A DNA stretch of 5,240 nucleotides, from NCBI GenBank assembly GCA_014804385.1, contig JAAUZW010000037.1:67894-73133 (forward strand). Reading direction: 5' to 3'. This document shows, piece after piece, positions 1-5,240 of the stretch. Every line of letters begins with the position of its first letter. The stretch's first letter is position 1. Under the pieces are notes generated by a model that worked only from the letters and a program-made list of their open reading frames with translations, had not been told where the DNA came from and did not search any database. This DNA is from Lachnospiraceae bacterium. Its GTDB lineage: Bacteria > Bacillota > Clostridia > Lachnospirales > Lachnospiraceae. A program made the translations under genes and the position numbers.

Positions 1-744
1 AGAGGCTATATTTGTGGTAACGACTCTCTGCCCATTTCCCGCACGATACAGTTTACCGTGAAGAGCTACGCAACGGGAAAAGAAACTGATGAACATTATG
101 AGTTAAAGAGGGTTGTGAATGAGATCCTCTATGCCTCCTTCCCGAGCGTGACCATGATTCATGATTATGATCTGACGGCAGAGGAAATGCGTGAGTACTT
201 CCGGGCGGAGGGCATCAAGAGTATGCTCTATTATCCGCTGACCTCCAAGGGAGAGTTCCAGGGTGCCATTGTCTTTGAGAACCATGAGGATGTGCAGATG
301 GAGCTGAGTAAAAGTGAAATGGAGGAGATACGATCTCTCTTTCGTCTCATGGAGGCGAATATCCTCCAGATCGGTCTGATGGACAGACTGCAAAATTTTG
401 TGGCGCAGATTGCCATCTTTGACAATATGGACAGCTTTGTCTATGTGGTGAACCCTGATACCTATGAGATCAGCTTCATCAATAAAAAGGTAGTGATAGA
501 TTCGCCGGATGTAAAGATTGGTGATACCTGTTACAAAGCGCTGCAAAACAGAGACACGCCATGCGAGAACTGTATCCTGCGTAATCTGGATAAAAATGAT
601 CCACATTGCCGGTGTACGGAAGAACTGTTTAACTACTCGCTGCGCAGCTGGACCAGATGCAGCGCCAGCTGGCTGGAGTGCCGGGAGGAAAACGGCCTTG
701 CCATGCTCAACAGCTTTGACATCTCAGAGTACTTTATGGGTTAA
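1..744 (+). CDS. GAF-PAS sensory/signalling protein, C-terminal part (5' end outside the window)
   Basis: The reading frame is open from the first base to TAA at 742-744, giving 247 visible residues. A GTG at 58 is possible as a start, but it has no good ribosome binding site and the frame continues upstream, so I treat the gene as 5'-truncated by the window. Visible residues about 75-115 (GIKSMLYYPLTSKGEFQGAI, then VFENHED) resemble the last strands of a GAF domain. A short helical linker (MEEIRSLFRLMEANILQIGL) follows. A PAS-like domain runs from about 140 to the end: FDNMDSFVYVVNPDTYEISFIN, a cysteine motif GDTCYKALQNRDTPCENC, and a closing strand SASWLECREENG...LNSFDISEY. The protein stops right after this PAS unit, so any output domain (GGDEF, EAL, kinase or other) must lie upstream. 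The role is probably cytoplasmic signal sensing; the ligand is unknown. Family assignment is by motif resemblance only. Confidence 0.75.
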   Translation, partial: RGYICGNDSLPISRTIQFTVKSYATGKETDEHYELKRVVNEILYASFPSVTMIHDYDLTAEEMREYFRAEGIKSMLYYPLTSKGEFQGAIVFENHEDVQMELSKSEMEEIRSLFRLMEANILQIGLMDRLQNFVAQIAIFDNMDSFVYVVNPDTYEISFINKKVVIDSPDVKIGDTCYKALQNRDTPCENCILRNLDKNDPHCRCTEELFNYSLRSWTRCSASWLECREENGLAMLNSFDISEYFMG

Positions 745-790
745 CGGTTCAGCCATGTAAAATGGAGAAATTATTCACAAACATCTGGAT

Positions 791-819
791 TTTTTTCTCT
801 TGATATGAGAAAATATAAC
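791..819 (+). promoter_or_regulatory. Weak candidate promoter for the scaffold/GGGtGRT unit
   Basis: TATAAC at 814-819 is the best -10-like hexamer upstream of the scaffold gene. The -35 position at suitable spacing falls in a T-run (791-797) with little match to TTGACA. The gap between the preceding gene and this one is AT-rich and has no convincing terminator, so read-through from upstream is an alternative. This is a tentative call. Confidence 0.2.
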
Positions 820-827
820 AAGCGGTT

Positions 828-851
828 ATGACAGGCGTTGTGGCCTGTTAT
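828..851 (+). promoter_or_regulatory. Leader hairpin upstream of the scaffold gene
   Basis: TGACAGGC (829-836) pairs with GCCTGTTA (843-850) around a six-base loop, with one G-U pair, and A828-T851 adds a ninth pair. It ends 35 bases before the ATG at 887 and has no T-run after it, so it is not a classic terminator. It could be an operator dyad or a 5' mRNA stabilising stem. The structure is read from the sequence; any role is inferred. Confidence 0.4.
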
Positions 852-886
852 CAAATAATCAATACATAATCGAAAGGAGTTATCAC

Positions 887-1579
887 ATGATCTATTCAAA
901 AGAAGTTGAAGAAATGTGTACAGTGGCACAGGGCGTTCATCATGGCTGTGCTCCTATCCCCGAGGAGGCAAAGTGGGTGCAGGCGAAGGAAGTGAAGGAC
1001 ATTTCCGGTCTGACACACGGCGTAGGCTGGTGTGCTCCTCAGCAGGGCGCTTGTAAGCTGACCCTGAATGTGAAGGAGGGAATCATCCAGGAGGCCCTCG
1101 TAGAGACCATCGGGTGTTCCGGCATGACGCACTCCGCGGCTATGGCTTCCGAGATCCTGCCGGGTCTGACGGTTATGGAGGCACTCAACACGGATCTGGT
1201 GTGTGATGCGATCAATACCGCTATGAGAGAGCTGTTCTTACAGATCGTATACGGTCGTACACAGTCCGCGTTCTCCGAGGAAGGACTTCCGGTCGGCGCA
1301 GGTCTTGAGGATCTTGGTAAGGGCTTAAGAAGCCAGGTGGGTACGATGTACGGTACTCTTAAGAAGGGTCCCCGTTATCTTGAGATGGCTGAGGGGTATG
1401 TGACAGGCATTGCGCTTGATAAGAACGACGAGATCATCGGTTACAAGTTTGTAAGCCTTGGCAAGATGACTGACTTTATCAAGAAGGGCGATGACCCCAA
1501 CACAGCGTATGAGAAGGCTTGTGGTCAGTATGGCCGTGTAGACGATGCTGTAAAGATCATTGATCCCAGATGCGAATAA
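887..1579 (+). CDS. NifU/IscU-like iron-sulfur cluster scaffold protein (GGGtGRT-associated type)
   Basis: The protein has 230 residues. ATG 887 is supported by AAAGGAG at 873-879, seven bases upstream. Residues about 41-120 resemble the NifU N-terminal/IscU fold: GVGWCAPQQGACKLTLNV, then GIIQEALVETIGCSGMTHSA and SEILPGLTVMEAL, matching the IscU pattern of a small-residue loop, a KLxIxV strand, GIIxxAxFxxxGC and a GKxLDEA-like helix. C77 aligns with the second IscU cluster cysteine. The first is displaced: C49 and C56 flank the usual site, and the canonical CGD aspartate is absent. No cysteine sits where the third IscU ligand would be. A C-terminal extension of about 110 residues (121-230) carries further cysteines at 212 and 229 and is not part of classical IscU. 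Expected role is cytoplasmic holding or transfer of an Fe-S cluster. The gene is followed by the GGGtGRT gene, its usual neighbour in Clostridia, probably in one transcript. No iscS-like desulfurase gene is visible here. Confidence 0.85.
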   Translation: MIYSKEVEEMCTVAQGVHHGCAPIPEEAKWVQAKEVKDISGLTHGVGWCAPQQGACKLTLNVKEGIIQEALVETIGCSGMTHSAAMASEILPGLTVMEALNTDLVCDAINTAMRELFLQIVYGRTQSAFSEEGLPVGAGLEDLGKGLRSQVGTMYGTLKKGPRYLEMAEGYVTGIALDKNDEIIGYKFVSLGKMTDFIKKGDDPNTAYEKACGQYGRVDDAVKIIDPRCE

Positions 1580-1581
1580 CC

Positions 1582-1608
1582 GAGGTAAATTTCTTCGAAA
1601 TTAACCTC
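1582..1608. repeat. Intergenic hairpin 1 (TTC loop)
   Basis: GAGGTAAATTTC (1582-1593) and GAAATTAACCTC (1597-1608) form a 12-base stem with a single A-A mismatch around a TTC loop. It starts three bases after the scaffold stop codon. No T-run follows, so a simple terminator is unlikely. It is the first of three stems with the same CTTCG apex in this gap. Confidence 0.65.
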
Positions 1609-1609
1609 A

Positions 1610-1631
1610 CGAGATTCGCTTCGCGAACTCG
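1610..1631. repeat. Intergenic hairpin 2 (TTC loop), REP-like
   Basis: CGAGATTCGC (1610-1619) pairs with GCGAACTCG (1623-1631) with one bulged A (1614) and a TTC loop. It shares TCACG, GCTTCGC and CTCGG, in the same order, with hairpin 3. This suggests two diverged copies of one palindromic element rather than chance stems. Confidence 0.65.
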
Positions 1632-1656
1632 GCATAGAAAGAGGTTGGTTTGACAG

Positions 1657-1701
1657 AAGGAATTATCACGCGAGCGCTGCTTCGCAGGCTCGGAATTCTT
1701 T
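1657..1701. repeat. Intergenic hairpin 3 (long, two-part stem, TTC loop), REP-like
   Basis: The inner stem pairs CGAGC and CTGC (1671-1680, G1676 bulged) with GCAG and GCTCG (1684-1692) around a TTC loop. The outer stem pairs AAGGAATT (1657-1664) with AATTCTTT (1694-1701), including one G-U pair. An asymmetric internal loop (1665-1670 against 1693) separates the two. The structure ends ten bases before the AGGAGG (1711-1716) of the next gene, leaving that ribosome binding site unpaired. The T-run after it is too short for a confident terminator call, but partial attenuation is possible. Confidence 0.65.
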
Positions 1702-1727
1702 AATACAAACAGGAGGATTAAAATAAG

Positions 1728-2738
1728 ATGGCTTTATTTGAATCATATGAGAGAAGAATTGATAAAATCAATTCCGTATTGAGCAGTTATGGTATTTCTT
1801 CTATCGAAGAAGCCGAGAAAATCACAAAAGACGCCGGCTTAGACGTATATGAGCAGGTGAAGAAGATCCAGCCTATCTGTTTTGAGAACGCATGCTGGGC
1901 TTATACTGTAGGTGCTGCAATCGCGATCAAGAAGGACTGCAAGAAGGCGGCTGACGCTGCTGCAGCGATCGGTGAGGGCTTACAGGCATTCTGTATTCCC
2001 GGTTCTGTGGCAGACACCCGTAAGGTTGGTCTGGGACATGGTAATCTGGGTAAGATGCTGTTAGAGGAGGAGACAGACTGCTTCGCATTCCTGGCAGGTC
2101 ATGAGTCTTTTGCAGCGGCAGAGGGTGCGATCGGTATTGCAGAGAAGGCTAACAAGGTTCGCCAGAAACCTCTCCGCGTTATCCTGAATGGTCTTGGAAA
2201 AGATGCGGCTAAGATCATTTCCAGAATCAACGGATTTACTTTTGTAGAGACAGAGTATGATCCTTACACCAATGAGGTGAAGGAAGTAGACCGCATCGCA
2301 TATTCCGACGGTCTTCGTTCCAAAGTAAACTGCTATGGCGCAAACTCCGTTCCCGAGGGCGTTGCGATCATGTGGAAGGAGAACGTGGACGTATCCATTA
2401 CCGGTAACTCCACCAATCCTACCAGATTCCAGCATCCGGTAGCAGGTACATACAAGAAGGAGAGAACAGAGGCAAATAAGAAGTACTTCTCCGTGGCATC
2501 CGGCGGTGGTACAGGACGTACCCTTCACCCCGATAACATGGCTGCAGGTCCTGCTTCCTACGGCTTCACGGATACACTGGGACGTATGCACTCTGATGCA
2601 CAGTTCGCAGGTTCCTCTTCCGTACCGGCACACGTTGAGATGATGGGTCTGATCGGTATGGGTAACAACCCGATGGTAGGCGCTACTGTAGCTGTTGCAG
2701 TTTCTATTGAGGAAGCTGCTAAGGCCGGGAAGTTCTAA
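1728..2738 (+). CDS. GGGtGRT family protein
   Basis: The protein has 336 residues. ATG 1728 is supported by AGGAGG at 1711-1716. The family-defining motif is present exactly: GGGTGRT at residues 259-265, followed by LHPDNMAAGPASYGF. Other stretches that look constrained are IPGSVADTRKVGLGHGNLGK (90-109), FLAGHESFAAAEGAIGIAEK (121-140), TGNSTNPTRFQHPVAGTYKK (225-244) and a glycine/methionine-rich C-terminus (MMGLIGMGNNPMVGATVAVA). There are several cysteines (including C51, C56, C71, C89, C118). No signal peptide is seen; one cannot exclude a peripheral membrane association, but it reads as cytosolic. The biochemical activity of the family is not known to me. Its recurring neighbour is the NifU-like scaffold found just upstream, so a link to Fe-S or metallocluster handling is inferred from context. 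The gly-rich motif could bind a nucleotide or phosphate, but it is not a Walker A. The gene ends 44 bases before a strong terminator. Confidence 0.92.
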   Translation: MALFESYERRIDKINSVLSSYGISSIEEAEKITKDAGLDVYEQVKKIQPICFENACWAYTVGAAIAIKKDCKKAADAAAAIGEGLQAFCIPGSVADTRKVGLGHGNLGKMLLEEETDCFAFLAGHESFAAAEGAIGIAEKANKVRQKPLRVILNGLGKDAAKIISRINGFTFVETEYDPYTNEVKEVDRIAYSDGLRSKVNCYGANSVPEGVAIMWKENVDVSITGNSTNPTRFQHPVAGTYKKERTEANKKYFSVASGGGTGRTLHPDNMAAGPASYGFTDTLGRMHSDAQFAGSSSVPAHVEMMGLIGMGNNPMVGATVAVAVSIEEAAKAGKF

Positions 2739-2781
2739 GAAATTATTCCAAGTTCTAAAAATAAGAATCAAAGAAATGGCG

Positions 2782-2815
2782 ACCCCCGCAAGTTTACAAG
2801 GCTTGCGGGGGTTTT
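2782..2815 (+). terminator. Rho-independent terminator of the scaffold/GGGtGRT unit
   Basis: CCCCCGCAAG (2783-2792) pairs perfectly with CTTGCGGGGG (2802-2811), extended by A2782-T2812, around a nine-base loop, and TTTT (2812-2815) follows directly. It lies 44 bases after the GGGtGRT stop codon. The ten-pair GC-rich stem makes this a confident call despite the short T-run. Confidence 0.92.
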
Positions 2816-2959
2816 CTGGATAATCAAAATTTTTGAGGGTTTGGTCAAAACAAGTCCCTTTACTTATAGTAAGACAGATTTCTCTCAGGTTTAGAGCCAA
2901 ATTTTGAGACTGGTTATTTCTGTAACACTCTTCTTAAAATGAATACACGATCTGCTGCC
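2816..2959. other. AT-rich intergenic gap with no recognisable gene
   Basis: No frame here carries a ribosome binding site and a plausible product. The only structure seen is a small perfect palindrome, TCAAAA-T-TTTTGA (2824-2836), and weak imperfect stems around 2885-2912 without T-runs. The segment separates the terminator from the TetR promoter and marks the start of the AT-rich half of the window. Confidence 0.5.
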
Positions 2960-2988
2960 TTGACTTATCTAATGTAATTAGATATAAT
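2960..2988 (+). promoter_or_regulatory. Strong sigma-A promoter of the TetR gene
   Basis: TTGACT (2960-2965) and TATAAT (2983-2988) are separated by exactly 17 bases: five of six -35 positions and all six -10 positions match consensus. Transcription would begin near 2995, giving a leader of about 22 bases before ATG 3017. An inverted repeat fills the spacer, pointing to repressor control. Confidence 0.9.
2966..2984. promoter_or_regulatory. Probable TetR-type operator (palindrome in the promoter spacer)
   Basis: TATCTAATGTAATTAGATA is a perfect inverted repeat of eight-base arms around GTA. It occupies the spacer and overlaps the first two bases of the -10 element, so a bound dimer would block RNA polymerase. 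Size, symmetry and position fit autoregulation by the TetR protein encoded immediately downstream. The palindrome is seen directly; the protein that binds it is inferred. Confidence 0.8.
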
Positions 2989-3016
2989 TATTACTTGATT
3001 AGAAAGGAGGGCTACT

Positions 3017-3589
3017 ATGATGGCGCGAAAGAAAATTGATAAAGAGCAAATTTTGTGTAGGGCTGCACAGATAGTAAATTCTTCTGATGACCGAAACATT
3101 TCATTAAAATTACTTGCTGATGATTTGGGAATACAATCTCCATCATTATATTACTATTTTAAGAATCTTGATGATTTGAAACGTGGGCTAATGCTTTATG
3201 GGTGGCGGCAAATGGAGAAAAAACTGCTTTATTCTATGGTAGGGGTAAGTGGATATGAAGCGCTAAAATCAATGGCGCATACTTTTTTTGATTATGCTAT
3301 TGAAAATCCTGGTTTATTTAGTTTGATGCTCTGGTATAACCAATTTGAAGATGAAGAAACCGCTGAAGCAATAGCGGAAGTATTTTCTGCATTGATAAGG
3401 ATTATGGATACCCTAAATATCTCCAAAACAAATGCTTACCATCTTATTCGGATGTTCAGAGGTTTTTTACAAGGATTTTCCCAGCTTGTTATCCATAGCG
3501 CTTTTGATAATTCTATTCCAATTAAGGAAAGTTTTGAACTTTCCCTGGACGTTATCATCGAGGGCATGAAACTGCTTGAAGCAAAATAA
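3017..3589 (+). CDS. TetR/AcrR-family transcriptional regulator
   Basis: The protein has 190 residues, usual for the family. AAAGGAGG (3003-3010) precedes two adjacent ATG codons at 3017 and 3020; spacing suits either (6 or 9 bases), so the start is uncertain by one residue. The N-terminal DNA-binding domain (about 5-55) shows the TetR pattern: IDKEQILCRAAQIV, then ISLKLLADDLGIQSPSLYYYFKN, with the recognition helix ending in the typical SLYYYF. The ligand-binding half (about 80-190) includes FFDYAIENPGLFSLML, resembling the WHG-type C-terminal domain of many Firmicute TetR proteins. It would bind DNA as a dimer and be released by an unknown small molecule. The palindrome in its own promoter suggests autorepression. 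The serine hydrolase gene starts 79 bases downstream with no terminator or obvious promoter between them, so both are probably one regulated transcript. Confidence 0.93.
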   Translation: MMARKKIDKEQILCRAAQIVNSSDDRNISLKLLADDLGIQSPSLYYYFKNLDDLKRGLMLYGWRQMEKKLLYSMVGVSGYEALKSMAHTFFDYAIENPGLFSLMLWYNQFEDEETAEAIAEVFSALIRIMDTLNISKTNAYHLIRMFRGFLQGFSQLVIHSAFDNSIPIKESFELSLDVIIEGMKLLEAK

Positions 3590-3668
3590 AATGGCAGCTT
3601 GATTAGTATGTGCAAGTTTGGAACAAAGACATAGAACTGCATGGTTGAGACAAAGAGGATAATAGATT

Positions 3669-5240
3669 ATGAAGACATATCGCTTGGCATTTGTTTGTAT
3701 TTTGACAGTATTGATAGCTGTGGAGCTGCTTTTCTCAATCAATGTTATGGCAAAGGAAAGTTCTGGCAGCGAAATCTTGAATATTGGAGATAAAATCGAA
3801 CAATATGTTTATGATCATGCAGATACGACCGCAGGGATGAGCGTGGCCGTTTTCGATGTGAATGATACAATATATAGAAATAGTTTTGGATATATGGATG
3901 TACAAAATAAAGTCCCGGTTACGGAAGATACAGTGATGGAATGGGGATCTGTTTCGAAATTATTAGTATGGATCAGCGTAATGCAGCTTGCCGAGCAGGA
4001 AAAAATAGATTTGAAAGCTGATATTAACACATATTTACCGGAAGGATTTCTGCATAATAGAACGTATGATTTGCCTGTTACTATGCTAAACCTGATGAAT
4101 CATGAAGCAGGTTTTGAAGAAAGTGTTATAGGGATGGCAACGGGGAAAGAGAAAAGAATCATAACGATGAGAGACTATCTTCTGAAGTTTCAGCCAAAGC
4201 AGGTATTTGAACCCGGAACTGTCTGTGCATACAGTAACTTTAGTACAACACTTGCTGCGTATATCGTGGAGTGTGTTTCTGGGGTTCCCTATTATGAATA
4301 TGTGAGAACGAATATTTTTGAACCGCTTAAGATGAATGATACTTCTATCTGTGCTGATTTAAGCGATAACTTAAATGTCAGGGAACGAAGAATGGAGCTA
4401 AAGATATATACGACAGATGTCAATGAGATTACACCCAATATGTCTTATATTGTTATGTATCCTGCAGGAATGTGTATTTCTACAATCGGCGATATGCAGA
4501 AATTTGCCCAATCACTTTTATCGGAGAACACGGTTTTATTTAGTGATGAAGAAACATACCGCGAATTATTTTCGGCGTCTTCCTATTTCGGAGAAACTGA
4601 AATTCCCAGGAATTATCATGGTTTCTGGTCAATTGAAGCATATGGGGAAAAAGTAATCGGACACAGTGGAAATACAGCAGGATGCAGCAGTAGCTTATTT
4701 TTGGATATTAAGAATCAGATAGGAATTGTTATTCAGACAAACCAATATAGTGAACAGATATATAACAATAAAATGCCGGAACTTCTATTTGGAGAGTATA
4801 AAGGAACAGCATCGGATTATACCGGTTTGATTATGTCGGCCAGAACAATATTTTATGGGCCATTAAAACTCTATAGACTTTTGTCAGTTTCCAATGTGAA
4901 GGCAGAACCGGCTGTCTCATTTGATGTCAGGACAAACGAGTATGGAATTGACAGGATTTCTTGTCCATATGGTGATTATCTTGTTATAGGTATCTGGGAT
5001 ATTGTATTAGATATTATTGTTCTTGGTTTATATTTCTTAGCTCTGGTTTATTGCTTGATAAATATTGTCAGAGGTTTGATCAGGGAAATAATTGATAAAG
5101 CAAAAGGAAAAAATGAGAAGAAGATGCTTCGATTATGGTGTGCAGCGGGAAACTTGGTTCCATTCTTTCCGGTAATTGTTTTTACATGCATGATTCCAAC
5201 ATTATTCAATTTTCAACAATGGCCCGTATCGGCTTATAGG
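3669..5240 (+). CDS. Exported serine hydrolase of the beta-lactamase/penicillin-binding-protein 4* fold with C-terminal membrane segments (3' end outside the window)
   Basis: The frame is open from ATG 3669 to the right edge: 524 residues without a stop. AGAGGA at 3654-3659 supports the start. Residues 1-28 form a signal peptide or anchor (MKTYR, a hydrophobic stretch, possible cleavage after VMA). The class C beta-lactamase/esterase motifs are all present: SVSK with nucleophile S94 and K97, YSN at 188-190, and HSG at 332-334 in GHSGNTAG. NHEAG (144-148) and FEPGTVCAYSN also match the PF00144-type fold. After the catalytic domain (to about 375) come a linker, a hydrophobic segment at about 437-467 and another at about 495-513, so the protein is probably membrane-anchored with the enzyme outside the cell. 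Likely substrates are peptidoglycan D-Ala peptides, esters or an antimicrobial peptide; true beta-lactam resistance cannot be claimed. It probably shares the TetR promoter. The truncation is only due to the window edge. Confidence 0.88.
   Translation, partial: MKTYRLAFVCILTVLIAVELLFSINVMAKESSGSEILNIGDKIEQYVYDHADTTAGMSVAVFDVNDTIYRNSFGYMDVQNKVPVTEDTVMEWGSVSKLLVWISVMQLAEQEKIDLKADINTYLPEGFLHNRTYDLPVTMLNLMNHEAGFEESVIGMATGKEKRIITMRDYLLKFQPKQVFEPGTVCAYSNFSTTLAAYIVECVSGVPYYEYVRTNIFEPLKMNDTSICADLSDNLNVRERRMELKIYTTDVNEITPNMSYIVMYPAGMCISTIGDMQKFAQSLLSENTVLFSDEETYRELFSASSYFGETEIPRNYHGFWSIEAYGEKVIGHSGNTAGCSSSLFLDIKNQIGIVIQTNQYSEQIYNNKMPELLFGEYKGTASDYTGLIMSARTIFYGPLKLYRLLSVSNVKAEPAVSFDVRTNEYGIDRISCPYGDYLVIGIWDIVLDIIVLGLYFLALVYCLINIVRGLIREIIDKAKGKNEKKMLRLWCAAGNLVPFFPVIVFTCMIPTLFNFQQWPVSAYR

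Noticed and set aside
103..606. Minus-strand open frame opposite the GAF-PAS gene
   Set aside because: The plus-strand frame shows coherent GAF and PAS motifs; the antisense product has no recognisable motif.
518..760. Plus-strand open frame overlapping the end of the GAF-PAS gene, considered as a frameshifted continuation
   Set aside because: The main frame continues through the expected final PAS strand to its own stop, so no frameshift is needed.
1650..1655. Perfect TTGACA hexamer between hairpins 2 and 3 as an internal promoter
   Set aside because: No -10-like sequence occurs at 16-18 bases downstream; that stretch falls within the GC-rich stem of hairpin 3.
1580..1727. Riboswitch or CRISPR array in the hairpin-rich gap
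   Set aside because: The stems match no riboswitch core I recognise, and there is no regular repeat-spacer periodicity.
2061..2900. Long minus-strand open frame of 279 codons opposite the GGGtGRT gene
   Set aside because: It lies antisense to a clearly recognised gene, runs through the terminator, has no convincing start signals and its product resembles nothing I know.
2994..3606. CTTGATTAG occurring on both sides of the TetR gene (2994-3002 and 3598-3606), considered as an insertion duplication or second operator
   Set aside because: A nine-base match in AT-rich DNA is weak, there is no mobile-element gene between the copies, and neither copy is a palindrome.
4417..4656. Plus-strand 79-codon open frame inside the hydrolase gene
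   Set aside because: It overlaps the catalytic domain in another frame, and the hydrolase frame carries all motifs intact.

Overview
The window reads as a low-to-mid GC Gram-positive genome, most likely a gut-type clostridium of the Lachnospiraceae or a close relative. This rests on strong AGGAGG-type ribosome binding sites, a GAF/PAS signalling protein with the CY..PC..C motif common in clostridial PAS domains, and the adjacent NifU-like scaffold plus GGGtGRT-protein pair, which is typical of Clostridia. The organism assignment is an inference. All genes are on the + strand.

Layout. (1) Positions 1-744 hold the 3' end of a GAF-PAS sensory protein that enters from the left edge. (2) A 142-base gap follows, with a short leader hairpin. 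(3) Positions 887-1579 encode a NifU/IscU-like Fe-S scaffold protein. After 148 bases packed with three similar TTC-loop hairpins comes the 336-residue GGGtGRT protein (1728-2738). A strong rho-independent terminator at 2782-2815 closes this unit. (4) From about 2820 the DNA becomes clearly more AT-rich. A textbook sigma-A promoter (TTGACT, 17 bases, TATAAT) has a near-perfect 19-base palindrome filling its spacer. It drives a TetR-family regulator (3017-3589), followed 79 bases later, with no visible terminator, by a secreted or membrane-anchored serine beta-lactamase-fold hydrolase (3669 to the right edge, incomplete).

How the genes work together. The scaffold and GGGtGRT protein look like one transcription unit of a conserved but functionally unexplained pair, probably tied to Fe-S or another metallocluster process. 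The TetR regulator probably represses its own promoter and the downstream hydrolase through the palindrome, so the second half looks like a small inducible accessory module acting at the cell envelope. The most notable points are the altered cysteine pattern of the scaffold, the hairpin cluster between it and its partner, and the operator embedded in the TetR promoter.
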